Assembly (NCBI GenBank): GCA_004017275.1
Contig: SAKE01000003.1
Location: forward strand, 62,001-126,000
DNA length: 64,000 nucleotides
Source of the DNA: Mesorhizobium sp.
GTDB lineage: Bacteria > Pseudomonadota > Alphaproteobacteria > Rhizobiales > Rhizobiaceae
Reading direction: 5' to 3'
Under the pieces are notes generated by a model. The model saw only the letters and a list, made by a program, of their open reading frames with translations, was not told the origin of the DNA and did not search any database. Positions 46,726 through 57,221 of this stretch are shown in pieces. Each line of letters starts with the position of its first letter. Position 1 is the stretch's first letter. A program made the translations under genes and the position numbers.

Positions 46726-47536
46726 CGCTGCCCTTGAGCGACGGCACAGCGTAGTGCCGCTTGCCGCGACTGGTGATGAAATCGATGATCTTCATGGCGG
46801 TCGGCGACGACGCGAACTCCGCCTTGGCGAATTCGATGTTCTCGCCAACGGTGCGGGAACGATCGAAGATCATCCTGTAAGCTTTGCGCAGCACAAGGAT
46901 TTCGGACCTCGGCAGGCCGGAGCGCTTCAGGCCGATGATGTTGAGGCCGCGCAGACTGGCGCGGTTGCCGACCGCGATGGCATAGGGAATGACATCGCCG
47001 ACGATCGCGGAGCAACCGCCCAGAAAGGCGTTGTCGCCGATGCGGACGAACTGATGCACAGCCGTCAGGCCGCCGATATAGACGTTGTTGCCGACCTCGC
47101 AGTGGCCACCCAGTGTCGCGCCATTGGCGAACGTGGCGTTGTTGCCGACGACGCAATCATGGGCGATATGGGCGTAGGCAAGGAAATTGCCATTGTCGCC
47201 GACCGTCGTCTCGCCGCGGCTGGAATCGGTGCCGACATGCATCGTCACGCCTTCGCGGATCGTGCAGTTCTTGCCGATGACCAGGGTGGTGCGGCCGCCC
47301 TTGTGCTTGGTGTTCTGCGGCGGCGCGCCCAATGTCGCCATCGGGTAGACCTTGGTCGAGGCACCGATCGATGTCGCGCCCATCACCGAGACATGGCTGA
47401 CCAGTTCGACGCCGTCGCCGATCACCGCATCGGCGCCGACGTGGCAAAACGGTCCGATGCGCACGCCTTGGCCGATTTGGGCGCCTTCCTCCACAACGGA
47501 GGAAGCATGGATGGATGTCTTGATTTTCATAAGCAT
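46697..47536 (-). CDS. lpxA: UDP-N-acetylglucosamine O-acyltransferase
   Basis: A 279-aa LpxA, first enzyme of lipid A synthesis, a trimer of left-handed beta-helices. The hexapeptide repeats run through residues 5-190, and AYAHIAHDCVVG near 120-131 carries the catalytic histidine. A helical C-terminus closes the protein and ends in an acidic DGDDVDDED tail. It lies 7 nt after fabZ. Confidence 0.96.
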   Translation of the reverse strand: MLMKIKTSIHASSVVEEGAQIGQGVRIGPFCHVGADAVIGDGVELVSHVSVMGATSIGASTKVYPMATLGAPPQNTKHKGGRTTLVIGKNCTIREGVTMHVGTDSSRGETTVGDNGNFLAYAHIAHDCVVGNNATFANGATLGGHCEVGNNVYIGGLTAVHQFVRIGDNAFLGGCSAIVGDVIPYAIAVGNRASLRGLNIIGLKRSGLPRSEILVLRKAYRMIFDRSRTVGENIEFAKAEFASSPTAMKIIDFITSRGKRHYAVPSLKGSDGDDVDDED

Positions 47537-47543
47537 TCGATCG

Positions 47544-48011
47544 TCAGTCGCTGGTGACCATCATGGCTGAAATCTCGGCTTCGGCCGCCTTGGCGCCGTC
47601 GACCATGGCTTCACAAGCGAATTTGAGCAGGTTGCCGCGTTTCTTGATTTTCTTGACATAGATTTTCAACTGGTCGCCGGGAACGACCGGTTTGCGGAAT
47701 TTGGCGTTGTCGATGGTCAGGAAATAGACCAGCGACGGCTTTTCGGTGCCCAGGCTGCGGATGCAGATGGCGCCGGCGGTCTGCGCCATCGCCTCGACGA
47801 TGAGCACACCCGGCATGACCGGCTGCTCGGGGAAATGACCCTGAAAATGCGGCTCGTTTATGGTCACGTTCTTGATGCCGACAGCGGACTCGTCGCCATC
47901 GATGTCGACGATGCGATCGATCATCAGGAACGGATAGCGGTGCGGCAGGAGCTTCATCAGCCCCATAATGTCGACCGCTTCCAGCGTCGTCGACGCGATC
48001 ATGTCAGCCAT
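47544..48011 (-). CDS. fabZ: 3-hydroxyacyl-ACP dehydratase
   Basis: A 155-aa hot-dog-fold dehydratase of fatty acid synthesis. [14 protein letters not shown] near 21-34 holds the catalytic histidine, and [20 protein letters not shown] near 58-77 holds the catalytic glutamate. Its position between lpxD and lpxA is conserved and couples hydroxyacyl-ACP use for membrane lipids and lipid A. It overlaps lpxD by 8 nt. Confidence 0.96.
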   Translation of the reverse strand: MADMIASTTLEAVDIMGLMKLLPHRYPFLMIDRIVDIDGDESAVGIKNVTINEPHFQGHFPEQPVMPGVLIVEAMAQTAGAICIRSLGTEKPSLVYFLTIDNAKFRKPVVPGDQLKIYVKKIKKRGNLLKFACEAMVDGAKAAEAEISAMMVTSD

Positions 48012-49062
48012 TGCCTCCCTCGCCCTGTTTGCGGGTCCTGGCGAGCCTGCGCAGCATGGCTATCTCCCGCATCGCTTCCGCCATCGGCTGCGCCGGATAA
48101 CCGCCCCAGATCTCGCCTGCGGGGACATTGCTCATAAATCCACTTCTGGCGGCAAGCTTGGCCCCTGTCCCGATGGTCAGATGATCCGCAAGGCCGACGC
48201 CGCCACCCATGGTGACATTGTCACCCACCACAACGGAACCCGAAATACCCGAAAGCCCGGCTATTATGCAATTGCGGCCGATGCGCACGTTATGGGCGAT
48301 CTGCACGAGATTGTCGATCTTGGTGCCTTGGCCGATGATCGTATCGGACATGGCGCCGCGATCGACGGTGGTGTTGGAGCCGATCTCGACGTCGTCCTGA
48401 ATGACGACACGGCCGATCTGCGGCACGCGTTCAGGGCCCTTGGCACCGCCGACGAAGCCAAAACCATCCTGGCCGATCCTGGCGCCGCCATGGATGATGA
48501 CGCGGTTGCCGATCAAGGCATATTGGATGCTGGCCCCAGGACCGACATAGCCGTCGCGGCCGATCTGGCAGGATTGCCCGATGACCGCGTTGGGTGCGAT
48601 GACGGTGCCGCTGCCGATCGAAGCACCCGGCCCGATGACAGCACCTGCCTCGATGACGGCACCGGCTTCGACATGCGCGGTCGCATCGACATGGGCATGC
48701 GGCGAGACGCCGGTTTCACTGGTCATCGGCCCTGGCGTCGCCGCCCTCGGAAACAGCAGACGTCCGACCAGCGCGAAGGCCTGTTGCGGACGCGGATGGA
48801 CCAGCACGGCGACGCTGGCCGGCGCCTTGCCGGCAAATTCCGCCGGGCACAGGACCGCGGCCGCGCGCAGCGACGGCATCAGCGCGGAATTACGCTTGCC
48901 GTCGACAAAGACGAGCGCATTCTCGCCGCCTTCGCTGGCCGGCGCGAGCGCTTCGATCGAAATATCGGACTGGCCGGAATCAACAAGCACCGAGCCGGTC
49001 AGATTCGCGACTTCGCCCGCCGTATATCGGCGTGATGGCGCGAAGAACACCGGATCGGTCAT
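48004..49062 (-). CDS. lpxD: UDP-3-O-acylglucosamine N-acyltransferase
   Basis: A 352-aa LpxD. The N-terminal uridine-binding domain ends near 110; hexapeptide repeats follow ([20 protein letters not shown] near 131-150). The active-site region [20 protein letters not shown] near 248-267 carries the catalytic histidine. It lies 75 nt after bamA, without the skp gene that separates the two in enterobacteria. Confidence 0.95.
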   Translation of the reverse strand: MTDPVFFAPSRRYTAGEVANLTGSVLVDSGQSDISIEALAPASEGGENALVFVDGKRNSALMPSLRAAAVLCPAEFAGKAPASVAVLVHPRPQQAFALVGRLLFPRAATPGPMTSETGVSPHAHVDATAHVEAGAVIEAGAVIGPGASIGSGTVIAPNAVIGQSCQIGRDGYVGPGASIQYALIGNRVIIHGGARIGQDGFGFVGGAKGPERVPQIGRVVIQDDVEIGSNTTVDRGAMSDTIIGQGTKIDNLVQIAHNVRIGRNCIIAGLSGISGSVVVGDNVTMGGGVGLADHLTIGTGAKLAARSGFMSNVPAGEIWGGYPAQPMAEAMREIAMLRRLARTRKQGEGGNG

Positions 49063-49137
49063 TCCAGAAGCTATATCCAGCTAGGTCGGAACATTTCCCC
49101 CGGACCCGAAAGATCCGGGAGCATCGTTAACCGCCGA

Positions 49138-51507
49138 TCAGAAGCGGGTCGATATGCCGAAGTTGAATTCCTGCACGTCGTCGCTCGCTTCCTTCTTGAC
49201 CGGGATCGCATAGTCGATACGGATCGGACCGAACGGCGAAGCCCACATCAGGCCGACACCGACCGAGGCGCGCAGCTTCATGCCGACCGACGACTGGTCA
49301 ACCAAGTCGTTGGCAACCTTGCTGCCGTAAAGCGTGGCCGCATCTGCGAACACCGCGCCGCGCAGGCCGAAGCTCTCTGGAATGACCGGCAGCGGGAACT
49401 GGGCTTCCGCCGAGGCATTGAAATAGGTCGTGCCGCCCAGATGGTCGCCAGCGTGGTCATCGTCGACCGGACCGATGCCGCCATAGGCGAAGCCGCGAAT
49501 CATACGGTCGCTGCTCTGGAAGTGATCAAACACGCGCAGATCGCCGCCGCCGTAGCCTTCGACATGACCGGCGCCGCCCGAAATAAGCCCAACCAGATCA
49601 TACTGCTCCGACAGCGTCTGGTAGATGCTGCCTCGCCCCGTGATCTTGACGAACTTGGCGTCGCCACCGAGACCCGCGACCTCCACGGTCGTGTTGGCGT
49701 AGATACCCTCATGCGGGTTCTTCATGTCGTCGATGGTGTTGTAGACCAATCCCAGGCTGACCGAAGACTTGATCCATGGGCTCTGCTCGATGCCATCTAG
49801 AATAGCGTCGGAAACATTGCACTTAAGGGGATCATAAACGCCACCGGTCACGCAGCCATCATCCAGCTTATATTTCTCTTGCGAAATATTGTAAGCCAGC
49901 TGGGTCGTGATGTTGTTAGTGATCGGCAGGCCGAAGCGCACCGTCGCGCCGATTGTGTCGCTGTCGTAGTGATCGTAATTTCTCGTCTGCTTGAAGACGT
50001 CGAAGCCGGCGGCGATCCGCCGTCCGAGGAAATATGGCTCTGTAAACGAAATGCTGTAGTCGCGCGAATTCTTGCCGCCGCCTGCAGAGACCTTGATGAA
50101 CTGGCCGCGGCCGAGGAAGTTGCGCTCGGTGATCGATCCTTCGACGGATGGACCGGACGTGTCGCCACCGGTCGAATAACCGGCACCGACGGAGAACTCG
50201 CCGGTCGACTTCTCGACCACGTCGACCACCAGCACGACCTGGTCGGGCTGGGAGCCCGGCACAGTCGAGATATCGACTTTGTCAAAGTAATTGAGGTCTT
50301 CCAGGCGCTTCTTCGCGCGCTGGATGAGCACTTGGTTGAAAGCGTCGCCTTCACTGACGTCGAACTCGCGGCGAATGACATAGTCACGCGTGCGGTCGTT
50401 GCCGCGGATCTCGATGCGCTCGATATAGGCCTTGGTGCCCTGGTCGATCGTATAGACCACCGAAATCGTGTGGTTCTCGAAATTGCGGTCGCCGCGCGGC
50501 GTCACCTGCGCGAAGGCATAACCGGAACCGGCCACCTTCTCGGTCAGCGCGATAATGGAATCCTCGACATTCTTGGCGTTATAGACGTCACCCTTGCGGG
50601 TCTCGATCACCGATTCCAGCGACTTGCCGTCGACTTCCGGGATCGTGCTCTCGACGCTGACATCACCGAATGTGTAGCGGTCGCCTTCCTGAACGGTGAT
50701 GGTGACCGTGTACTTGTTCGTCGCACTGTCGAGTTCGCCGACAGCGGATACGACTTGGAAATCTGCGTAGCCGTGATTGTAATAGAAGCGGCGCAGCAGC
50801 TCCTGGTCGGCGCGCAGCTTGTCGTCGTCGTAGACGTCGTCGCGCAGGACGAAGGAAAGCCAGGTCGAACGCTTGGTGTTGATGACATCCGACAGGCGCC
50901 GGCTCGAATAGGCGCTGTTGCCGACGAAATTGATCGCCGCGATCTGCGTACGATCGCCTTCGGTAATGTTGAAGACAACGTTTACGCGGTTGTCGCCGAG
51001 TTGCATGACCTGCGTGGTCACGGTCACGTCGTCGCGACCGATGCGCCTGTAGGCAGCCTTGACCGATTCCACGTCGGCATCGAGCGTCGCCTGCGAGAAC
51101 GTTCCGCGCGGCTTCAGCTGCACCGCCATCGCCAGCGCATTGTCCTTGAGCTTCTTGTTGTTCTGGAACAGCACCTGGTTGACGACCTGGTACTCGGCAA
51201 CCTTGACCACCAGCGTCGAGCCGACCTGGTTGATCTGCACATCCGAGAACAGGCCGGTGCCGAACAGCGCCTTGACCGCACTATCGATATCTGAGCTGGA
51301 GAAGGCCTTGCCCGGCTTGATGGTGATGTAATTGCGGATGGTCTCAGCGTCGATACGCTGGTTGCCGCTCACTTCGACTCTGCTGACGACAGCGGCTTCA
51401 GCCGCCGATGTGGCAACGAACTGCACTGCGAGCGCGCCTGGCACGACAAGAGCCGCGGACAGGGTCACCGCGGAAGCGGCGCTCAGAAACTTGGATGCTG
51501 CCTTCAT
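49138..51507 (-). CDS. bamA: Outer membrane assembly factor BamA
   Basis: A 789-aa outer membrane protein that inserts beta-barrels. After a signal peptide (about 35 residues, SAALVVPGALAVQFVATSAA) five POTRA domains occupy about 40-430, and the 16-strand barrel runs from there to the C-terminus with the terminal GISTRF signal ending in Phe. The conserved IRGFAYGGIGP loop is near 675. A weak hairpin (CCCGGA/TCCGGG, 49098-49119) separates it from lpxD. It is preceded by rseP, the normal order. Confidence 0.95.
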   Translation of the reverse strand: MKAASKFLSAASAVTLSAALVVPGALAVQFVATSAAEAAVVSRVEVSGNQRIDAETIRNYITIKPGKAFSSSDIDSAVKALFGTGLFSDVQINQVGSTLVVKVAEYQVVNQVLFQNNKKLKDNALAMAVQLKPRGTFSQATLDADVESVKAAYRRIGRDDVTVTTQVMQLGDNRVNVVFNITEGDRTQIAAINFVGNSAYSSRRLSDVINTKRSTWLSFVLRDDVYDDDKLRADQELLRRFYYNHGYADFQVVSAVGELDSATNKYTVTITVQEGDRYTFGDVSVESTIPEVDGKSLESVIETRKGDVYNAKNVEDSIIALTEKVAGSGYAFAQVTPRGDRNFENHTISVVYTIDQGTKAYIERIEIRGNDRTRDYVIRREFDVSEGDAFNQVLIQRAKKRLEDLNYFDKVDISTVPGSQPDQVVLVVDVVEKSTGEFSVGAGYSTGGDTSGPSVEGSITERNFLGRGQFIKVSAGGGKNSRDYSISFTEPYFLGRRIAAGFDVFKQTRNYDHYDSDTIGATVRFGLPITNNITTQLAYNISQEKYKLDDGCVTGGVYDPLKCNVSDAILDGIEQSPWIKSSVSLGLVYNTIDDMKNPHEGIYANTTVEVAGLGGDAKFVKITGRGSIYQTLSEQYDLVGLISGGAGHVEGYGGGDLRVFDHFQSSDRMIRGFAYGGIGPVDDDHAGDHLGGTTYFNASAEAQFPLPVIPESFGLRGAVFADAATLYGSKVANDLVDQSSVGMKLRASVGVGLMWASPFGPIRIDYAIPVKKEASDDVQEFNFGISTRF

Positions 51508-51724
51508 CGGGCTTAATAACCTTTTCTCGTAGTCCCCACGGCGAGAAAACCGGACGTGCGGTAATTTCCCCTACCGTATTAACCGGATTTTCCCTACACG
51601 CAAGGCTTCTGGTTAATTTGTATTTACTTAACCCTGCGGCGTGGCTTTCGCGTCACTCATATCCCCGTGCATGGTAAACGGCGTCTCAACATCGTCCATG
51701 CAGAAGCCAAATTTCTTCATGATT

Positions 51725-52867
51725 TCAGCACCCAAACAGATCGTTCCAAAAAACGAACCCCATGAAGCACAGCACCAGAAGCAACCCGGCCCGATAGGCC
51801 ATTTCCATCATCCGTTCCGACACCGGACGGCGGATGACGGCCTCCACCCCGTAGAACAAGAGATGGCCGCCGTCGAGGGGGGGAATCGGCAAAAGGTTCA
51901 GAATTCCGATGCCGACCGACAGCAACGCAACCAGCTGCACGAGCCATTCGAATCCGAGTTTCGCCGCCCTGCCGGCCATGTCGGCAATCTTCACCGGGCC
52001 GCCCAGCTGACACTTGTCTTCACGCCCGACGACAAAGCGTTGCAGGAACTGTCCGGTGCGCTGGATGACATGCCCGGTTTCCTCGACAGCCGCTGCAACC
52101 GCCCCGACAGGCGTGTAGGTGACGAGCCGCGGCTGGCCGAGTTCCTTGTTGTTGACGACGCCGATCACGGCGACCTTGACCTTGTTGCCGAGCGCGTCTT
52201 CCTGTTCCATCAGCCGCGGCGCCGCGGTCACCGTGACCTCCTTGCCGTCGCGCAGCATGACGAAGGTGATGATATCGCCGGCGCGGCCCGAAACCAGGCG
52301 CTGGACGTCGCCAAAGGTCTCGACCTTGGCGCCATCGACGCTGACGAATCGGTCGCCGGGAAGGATGCCGGCCTTCGCCGCCGGGCTGTCGGCGGTCACC
52401 TCGGCCACCATGGGCTCGGCGACATAGCGGCCATAGGCGGTGAACAGCACGGCAAAGACGACGATCGTCAGCAGGAAATTGAACAGCGGCCCGGCCACCA
52501 CCGTCGCCGCGCGCTTCCAGATCGGCTGCGTGTGAAAGGCGACCTTGCGCTCGTCCTCGGTGAGCGTTTCAAGCTCTTCCGACGTGGGCTGGCTCGAGGT
52601 GGCGTTCATGTCGCCGACGAATTTGACATAGCCGCCAAGCGGTATCGCGCACAGTTTCCAGCGCGTGCCGTGGCTGTCGTTGAAGCCGAAGAGTTCCGGG
52701 CCGAATCCGATGGAGAAGGCCCTGACACCGATGCCGCACCAGCGCCCGACAAGGTAATGGCCCATTTCATGGACGAACACGACCACGGTCAGCACAAACA
52801 GGAACGGCACGAGCGTGCCCAGGACAAAGCCCTGTGTGCTGAAAAGCGCGTGAAGAATCTCGTTCAA
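51725..52867 (-). CDS. rseP: Site-2 zinc metalloprotease RseP
   Basis: A 380-aa inner membrane protease. The zinc site is VVFVHEMGHYLVGRW near 28-42 and the third ligand is in LLPIPPLDGGHL near 326-337. One PDZ domain lies between (TADSPAAKAGILPGDRFVSV near 140-159), where E. coli RseP has two. The family clips membrane-bound anti-sigma factors and signal peptide remnants. It lies 102 nt after cdsA; the dxr gene found between the two in many bacteria is absent. Confidence 0.94.
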   Translation of the reverse strand: MNEILHALFSTQGFVLGTLVPFLFVLTVVVFVHEMGHYLVGRWCGIGVRAFSIGFGPELFGFNDSHGTRWKLCAIPLGGYVKFVGDMNATSSQPTSEELETLTEDERKVAFHTQPIWKRAATVVAGPLFNFLLTIVVFAVLFTAYGRYVAEPMVAEVTADSPAAKAGILPGDRFVSVDGAKVETFGDVQRLVSGRAGDIITFVMLRDGKEVTVTAAPRLMEQEDALGNKVKVAVIGVVNNKELGQPRLVTYTPVGAVAAAVEETGHVIQRTGQFLQRFVVGREDKCQLGGPVKIADMAGRAAKLGFEWLVQLVALLSVGIGILNLLPIPPLDGGHLLFYGVEAVIRRPVSERMMEMAYRAGLLLVLCFMGFVFWNDLFGC

Positions 52868-52969
52868 GACAAACCCTCAAATTCTTCCACGGCGCAGATT
52901 TGCCGTGACTGTGACATCAATCAGGGCGAATCCAAGGCGCACCAAGCATCGGACCTGAAATGACACCAC

Positions 52970-53785
52970 TCAAACGGGAAACAGACCCTGCGCCGGATGA
53001 TCGGCGGTCGCCGAAATCCAGCCGATGACGTATAGGGCGAAAGCCGCCGCGACAAGCCCGTCGACACGATCCATGACGCCGCCATGACCCGGGATGATCG
53101 CACCCGAATCCTTGTGGCCATGGCGGCGCTTGACCCACGATTCAAACAGGTCGCCGGCCTGGGCGACAATTGAAAGCACCAACGCCACCAGACCGACCAG
53201 TGCCAGATTGCCGACACCAGCAGCAGCGGCCAGAATCAGCCCCGCGATGACACCGCCGACAGCGCCTCCGAGCGCGCCGCTGCGCGTCTTGCCGGGCGAG
53301 ATCGACGGCGCCAGTTTCGCCCCCCCAACCGCACGGCCAACGAAGTACGCAAAAATATCGGTGGCCCAGACGACCGCGAACAGGAACAAGATGGCGACCA
53401 GTCCTGAACGGTCGCCGTCGCGCAGCAAAGCGAGCGACAGGCCTGAAACCGCGGCATAGGCAAGGCCGCTCGCATCCCATGGTCCGGCCTTGCGAACCGA
53501 GGCTGTAAGCGCCGTTGCGGCGACCATGACCACGACAAGCGGCAGCAGCCAGGATGCAGCGAGGCCGGCAATCAAGGCGCCTATGAAGACCACTAGCAGC
53601 GCTTCCGGCAGGAAACCCAGACCCGTGGCGCCGGCCGGGCGCGACATGCGGGTCCATTCATAGAAGATCGCTGCCACGATCACGGCACACAGCAGCCGGA
53701 ACGGTAGGCCGCCGAGCCAGGTCAAGCCAAGGGTGATGATGGCAAGCACGATCGCCGAAATGACGCGCAGCCGGAGATTGCTCAT
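52970..53785 (-). CDS. cdsA: Phosphatidate cytidylyltransferase
   Basis: A 271-aa membrane enzyme making CDP-diacylglycerol. It has about seven hydrophobic helices and the C-terminal signature [15 protein letters not shown] then [12 protein letters not shown] near 215-243. It starts 4 nt inside the uppS stop region (ATGA overlap) and belongs to the frr-uppS-cdsA-rseP run. Confidence 0.94.
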   Translation of the reverse strand: MSNLRLRVISAIVLAIITLGLTWLGGLPFRLLCAVIVAAIFYEWTRMSRPAGATGLGFLPEALLVVFIGALIAGLAASWLLPLVVVMVAATALTASVRKAGPWDASGLAYAAVSGLSLALLRDGDRSGLVAILFLFAVVWATDIFAYFVGRAVGGAKLAPSISPGKTRSGALGGAVGGVIAGLILAAAAGVGNLALVGLVALVLSIVAQAGDLFESWVKRRHGHKDSGAIIPGHGGVMDRVDGLVAAAFALYVIGWISATADHPAQGLFPV

Positions 53786-54516
53786 CCCGCGGCCGGTCGC
53801 GAAGCGACGTCCTGGCCCCCAAGTCCGCCGAAACGGCGTTCGCGGCTGGCAAACTCGCGCAAGGCCTCGGCAAGGTGCTCGCGGCTAAAGTCGGGCCAGT
53901 AGCAAGGCAGGAAGACGAGCTCGCTGTAGGCAGCCTGCCACAGAAGGAAGTTCGACAGCCTGAGTTCGCCGCTGGTGCGGATGACAAGTTCCGGGTCGGG
54001 AATGCCTTGCGTGTCGAGAGCGCCGGCGAAGCTTTCGGCTGATATCGCTTCGCTCTCAAGTTCGCCACGCGCCACGGCTGCGGCAAGCTTGCGCGCCGTG
54101 CGAACGATCTCGTCGCGTCCGCCATAGTTGAAGGCGATCACCAGCGTCAGCGATTCATTCGCGGCGGTCAGCGATTCGGCCTCGTCGAGCAGCCCCCTGA
54201 TGTCGGACTGCAGCCCTGCCCTGTCGCCGATGATTCTGACCCGCACGCCGCTCTGGTGCAGTTCGGCCAGGTCACGGCGGATGAACATTTTCAGGAGGCC
54301 CATCAGGTCGCTGACCTCGGACTTCGGCCGCGACCAGTTCTCCGACGAGAAGGCGTAGACGGTCAGGTAGGAGATGCCGAGCCCGGGTGCCGCGCGCACC
54401 GCCTTGCGCAGCGCCTCGACGCCGGCTCGATGGCCAGCAAGACGCGGCATGCCGCGCGCCTTGGCCCAGCGTCCATTTCCGTCCATGATGATCGCGACAT
54501 GCGCGGGCGTTGCCAT
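53782..54516 (-). CDS. uppS: Isoprenyl transferase (undecaprenyl diphosphate synthase)
   Basis: A 244-aa cis-prenyltransferase that makes the lipid carrier for peptidoglycan and polysaccharides. [20 protein letters not shown] near 9-28 carries the catalytic Asp and the diphosphate-binding residues; [14 protein letters not shown] near 52-65 and [19 protein letters not shown] near 174-192 are also typical. It follows frr by 34 nt. Confidence 0.95.
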   Translation of the reverse strand: MATPAHVAIIMDGNGRWAKARGMPRLAGHRAGVEALRKAVRAAPGLGISYLTVYAFSSENWSRPKSEVSDLMGLLKMFIRRDLAELHQSGVRVRIIGDRAGLQSDIRGLLDEAESLTAANESLTLVIAFNYGGRDEIVRTARKLAAAVARGELESEAISAESFAGALDTQGIPDPELVIRTSGELRLSNFLLWQAAYSELVFLPCYWPDFSREHLAEALREFASRERRFGGLGGQDVASRPAAG

Positions 54517-54550
54517 ATTCTCGCTTTCGGATCAGCCTGTGGCCAAGACC

Positions 54551-55105
54551 CTAAACCTGCATGATTTCAGCTTCCTTTTCGGAAAGCAGGTGGTCGATAG
54601 TGCTGATCGTGTCGTCGGTAAGTTTCTGGACCTGGTCGGAGCGCTTGCGCTGATCGTCCTCGCTGATGTCGCCGTCCTTCTCCGCCTTCTTCAGGAAGTC
54701 CATGCCGTCACGGCGCACATGGCGCGCGGCAACCCGGGCGTTCTCGGCGTAGGTGTGCGAGATCTTGACCAGTTCCTTGCGGCGCTGTTCGTTGAGTTCC
54801 GGCAGCGGAATCCTGAGGTTGGTACCGTCGACGATCGGGTTGAAACCAAGATTGGATTCGCGGATGGCGCGGTCGACCGCACCGACCATCGACTTGTCCC
54901 AGACCGATACCGAGATCATGCGCGGCTCCGGCACCGAGACGTTGGCGACCTGATTGATCGGCATGGTGGTGCCATAGGCCTGCACCTGGATCGCATCGAG
55001 CAGATTGCTGGAGGCGCGGCCGGTCCGCAGCGAGGCAAGATCATGCTTGAACGCGGCGATCGCCCCATCCATGCGCCGCTTGAGATCGTCGTACTCACCA
55101 CTCAT
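54551..55105 (-). CDS. frr: Ribosome recycling factor
   Basis: A 184-aa RRF. The helical domain includes [19 protein letters not shown] near 19-37. The hinge region [20 protein letters not shown] is near 58-77. The second helix bundle includes [20 protein letters not shown] near 111-130. It follows pyrH by 101 nt, a conserved pair. Confidence 0.96.
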   Translation of the reverse strand: MSGEYDDLKRRMDGAIAAFKHDLASLRTGRASSNLLDAIQVQAYGTTMPINQVANVSVPEPRMISVSVWDKSMVGAVDRAIRESNLGFNPIVDGTNLRIPLPELNEQRRKELVKISHTYAENARVAARHVRRDGMDFLKKAEKDGDISEDDQRKRSDQVQKLTDDTISTIDHLLSEKEAEIMQV

Positions 55106-55206
55106 TTTAATCTCCTCGACCCGTCTAACGCGGGTTCACTGCTTCGGGTCGTGTTCGAGCCTGATTTTCGAAAACCGACTTTCCCTTTTCGGGATCAGGC
55201 ACCCGA

Positions 55207-55929
55207 TCAATCGTCCGCGACGACCGTGCAGCGGCCGCCGCCCCTTAGAATATCGCCGAAACCACCTTTTTCGTGGATCGAATAAACGATTATCGGAATG
55301 TTGTTTTCGCGCGCAAGTGCAATCGCTGCCGTATCCATGATGGAAAGGCCGCGTTTTATCACTTCGCCATGGCTGATGCGCTCGAAACGCGTCGCATTCG
55401 GGTCCTTTTTGGGATCCGCCGAGTAGACGCCGTCGACCTGGGTGCCCTTGAACAGCGCGTCGGCGCCGATTTCAGCCGCGCGAAGGGCTGCGGCCGAATC
55501 AGTGGTGAAGAACGGATTGCCGGTGCCGCCGGCGAAGATCACCACCTTGCCCTGGTTCATGTAGGCCGTCGCCTGGCGCTGCGAAAAGCTCTCGCAAAGT
55601 TCGGGCATGGCGATCGCCGAAAGCACCACGGCGTCGACGCCGATCTTGTTCAATGAGGTGCGCAACGCCAGCGAATTGATGACCGTGGCGAGCATACCCA
55701 TGTGGTCGCCGGTGACACGGTCGCCGCCCTTGGAGGCAACGGCCACGCCGCGAAAAATGTTGCCGCCGCCGATGACGACGCCGACCTCGATGCCCAGTGC
55801 ACGCGCCTCGGCGATGTCGCTGGCAATGCGATCGACGACCGAAACATCGATGCCGAAATGCTGCTCGCCCATCAATGCTTCGCCCGACGCTTTCAGCAAG
55901 ACACGTCGGTAGAGGGGCTTCACCGTCAT
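55207..55929 (-). CDS. pyrH: UMP kinase
   Basis: A 240-aa hexameric UMP kinase. RRVLLKASGEALMGEQHFG near 8-26 is the ATP/UMP site start; VIGGGNIFRG is near 53-62, GDHMGMLATVINSLAL near 75-90 and FAGGTGNPFFTTDSAAALRA near 132-151. The start at 55929 (MTVKPLYRR, AAGAGG upstream) is preferred over a longer frame to 56013. In most relatives pyrH follows tsf directly; here three other genes lie between. Confidence 0.96.
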   Translation of the reverse strand: MTVKPLYRRVLLKASGEALMGEQHFGIDVSVVDRIASDIAEARALGIEVGVVIGGGNIFRGVAVASKGGDRVTGDHMGMLATVINSLALRTSLNKIGVDAVVLSAIAMPELCESFSQRQATAYMNQGKVVIFAGGTGNPFFTTDSAAALRAAEIGADALFKGTQVDGVYSADPKKDPNATRFERISHGEVIKRGLSIMDTAAIALARENNIPIIVYSIHEKGGFGDILRGGGRCTVVADD

Positions 55930-56075
55930 CTGGGCCTCTTCATTTGCATGTGGCGCGTTCCGGGTGGCTGCTCTCGCGCAGGCGCCACCCGAAACAATGG
56001 CGTTCCGATACACGAAGGGCGCCGCGATGTCACGCGGCGCCCAAATGGCAAATTCGTAGGTGTCCTGCCTGTCGA

Positions 56076-57185
56076 TCAGTTGGTGGACACGCTGACCGAC
56101 TCGCCTTCGATGAGCACCGGCGACGCGTAACTGGAGGGCTTGTCGCTGGTTGTCGCGCCGCCGGTAACGCGCCCCTGTATCTGCGAGCCGAAATAGGAAT
56201 AGGGAAATGGCGCCGGAGTTCTGCTGACTGCCTCCAGCCGGTCGCGATGCGCTGCGGGAATCTCGAAATCCAGCGCGCCAAGATTGTCCTGCATTTGGCT
56301 GAGCGTCGTTGCACCGAGGATGACGGTTGCGATTCCCGGCTGCGTCGCCGCCCAGTTGAGCGCGACCTGGGGCATGCTGCGGCAGAGCTCGGACGCGACC
56401 TTCTCGAGTTCGGCCACGATAGCCCAGTTGCGCTCCGTGAATTTTTGGAAACCCGGATGCGTCGAATTGCGAAATCCGTCGAGCCGGCCGGCGTTTCCGG
56501 CCTGGACGGGTCGATATTTTCCGCTCAGCAAACCGCTGGCCAGCGGGCTCCAGACCATTATACCGGCACCATGGCGCGTGCCGAATGGCACGAATTCGTT
56601 CTCGATCGCGCGTTCGGTCAACGAATATTCGAGCTGTAGCGCCGAAACCGGCTCATATCCGCGCAACTCGGCGATCGCCTGTGCCCGGCCAGCGTACCAG
56701 GCCGGCACATCGGACAGACCCACATGGCGAACCTTACCCATGCGAACCAGGTCGTCCAGCGTGCGCATGACCTCTTCGGCGGGCGTCAGCCTGTCCCAGA
56801 TATGCATGAGGTAGAGATCGATATAGTCGGTCCCCAACCGTTTAAGCGAAGCATCGACGGCCCGCATGATGTTCTTGCGGCCGTTGCCGCCAGCATTCGG
56901 ATTGCCGGGCTGCATGTTCATGCTGAACTTGCTGGCGATTACAGCCGTGTCGCGCAGCCCGCGCTCGGCGATGAATTCACCAAGCCAGGCTTCGGCCGTG
57001 CCGCCGGTGTAAAGGTCGGCCGTGTCAAAGAAATTGCCGCCCGCCTCGACATAGGCGTCGAAAATTGCCCGCGCCGTGTCCCTGTCGGCTCCCCAACCCC
57101 ACTCCTTTCCGAAAGTCATCGTGCCCAGTGCCAGCCGGGTGACCCTGAGACCGCTGTTGCCAAGAGTGTAGTAAGTCATGGTCAT
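56076..57185 (-). CDS. Aldo/keto reductase
   Basis: A 369-aa NADPH-dependent aldo/keto reductase. The N-terminus MTMTYYTLGNSGLRVTRLAL is typical. The catalytic tetrad is visible: Asp and Tyr in FFDTADLYTGG near 52-62, Lys in VIASKFSMN near 82-90 and His in DLYLMHIWD near 122-130. The C-terminal 45 residues form an unusual Ser/Thr-rich tail. The substrate is unknown. It lies 36 nt after the exported NTF2-like gene, and both face a LysR regulator. Confidence 0.88.
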   Translation of the reverse strand: MTMTYYTLGNSGLRVTRLALGTMTFGKEWGWGADRDTARAIFDAYVEAGGNFFDTADLYTGGTAEAWLGEFIAERGLRDTAVIASKFSMNMQPGNPNAGGNGRKNIMRAVDASLKRLGTDYIDLYLMHIWDRLTPAEEVMRTLDDLVRMGKVRHVGLSDVPAWYAGRAQAIAELRGYEPVSALQLEYSLTERAIENEFVPFGTRHGAGIMVWSPLASGLLSGKYRPVQAGNAGRLDGFRNSTHPGFQKFTERNWAIVAELEKVASELCRSMPQVALNWAATQPGIATVILGATTLSQMQDNLGALDFEIPAAHRDRLEAVSRTPAPFPYSYFGSQIQGRVTGGATTSDKPSSYASPVLIEGESVSVSTN

Positions 57186-57221
57186 GATCGTCTTCCAATG
57201 CCTGGTGATAGATGCCTCGTG

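Noticed and set aside
49098..49119. Terminator between bamA and lpxD
   Set aside because: A 6-bp stem exists but no T-run follows on the minus strand, and the genes are normally co-transcribed; noted only as a weak hairpin.
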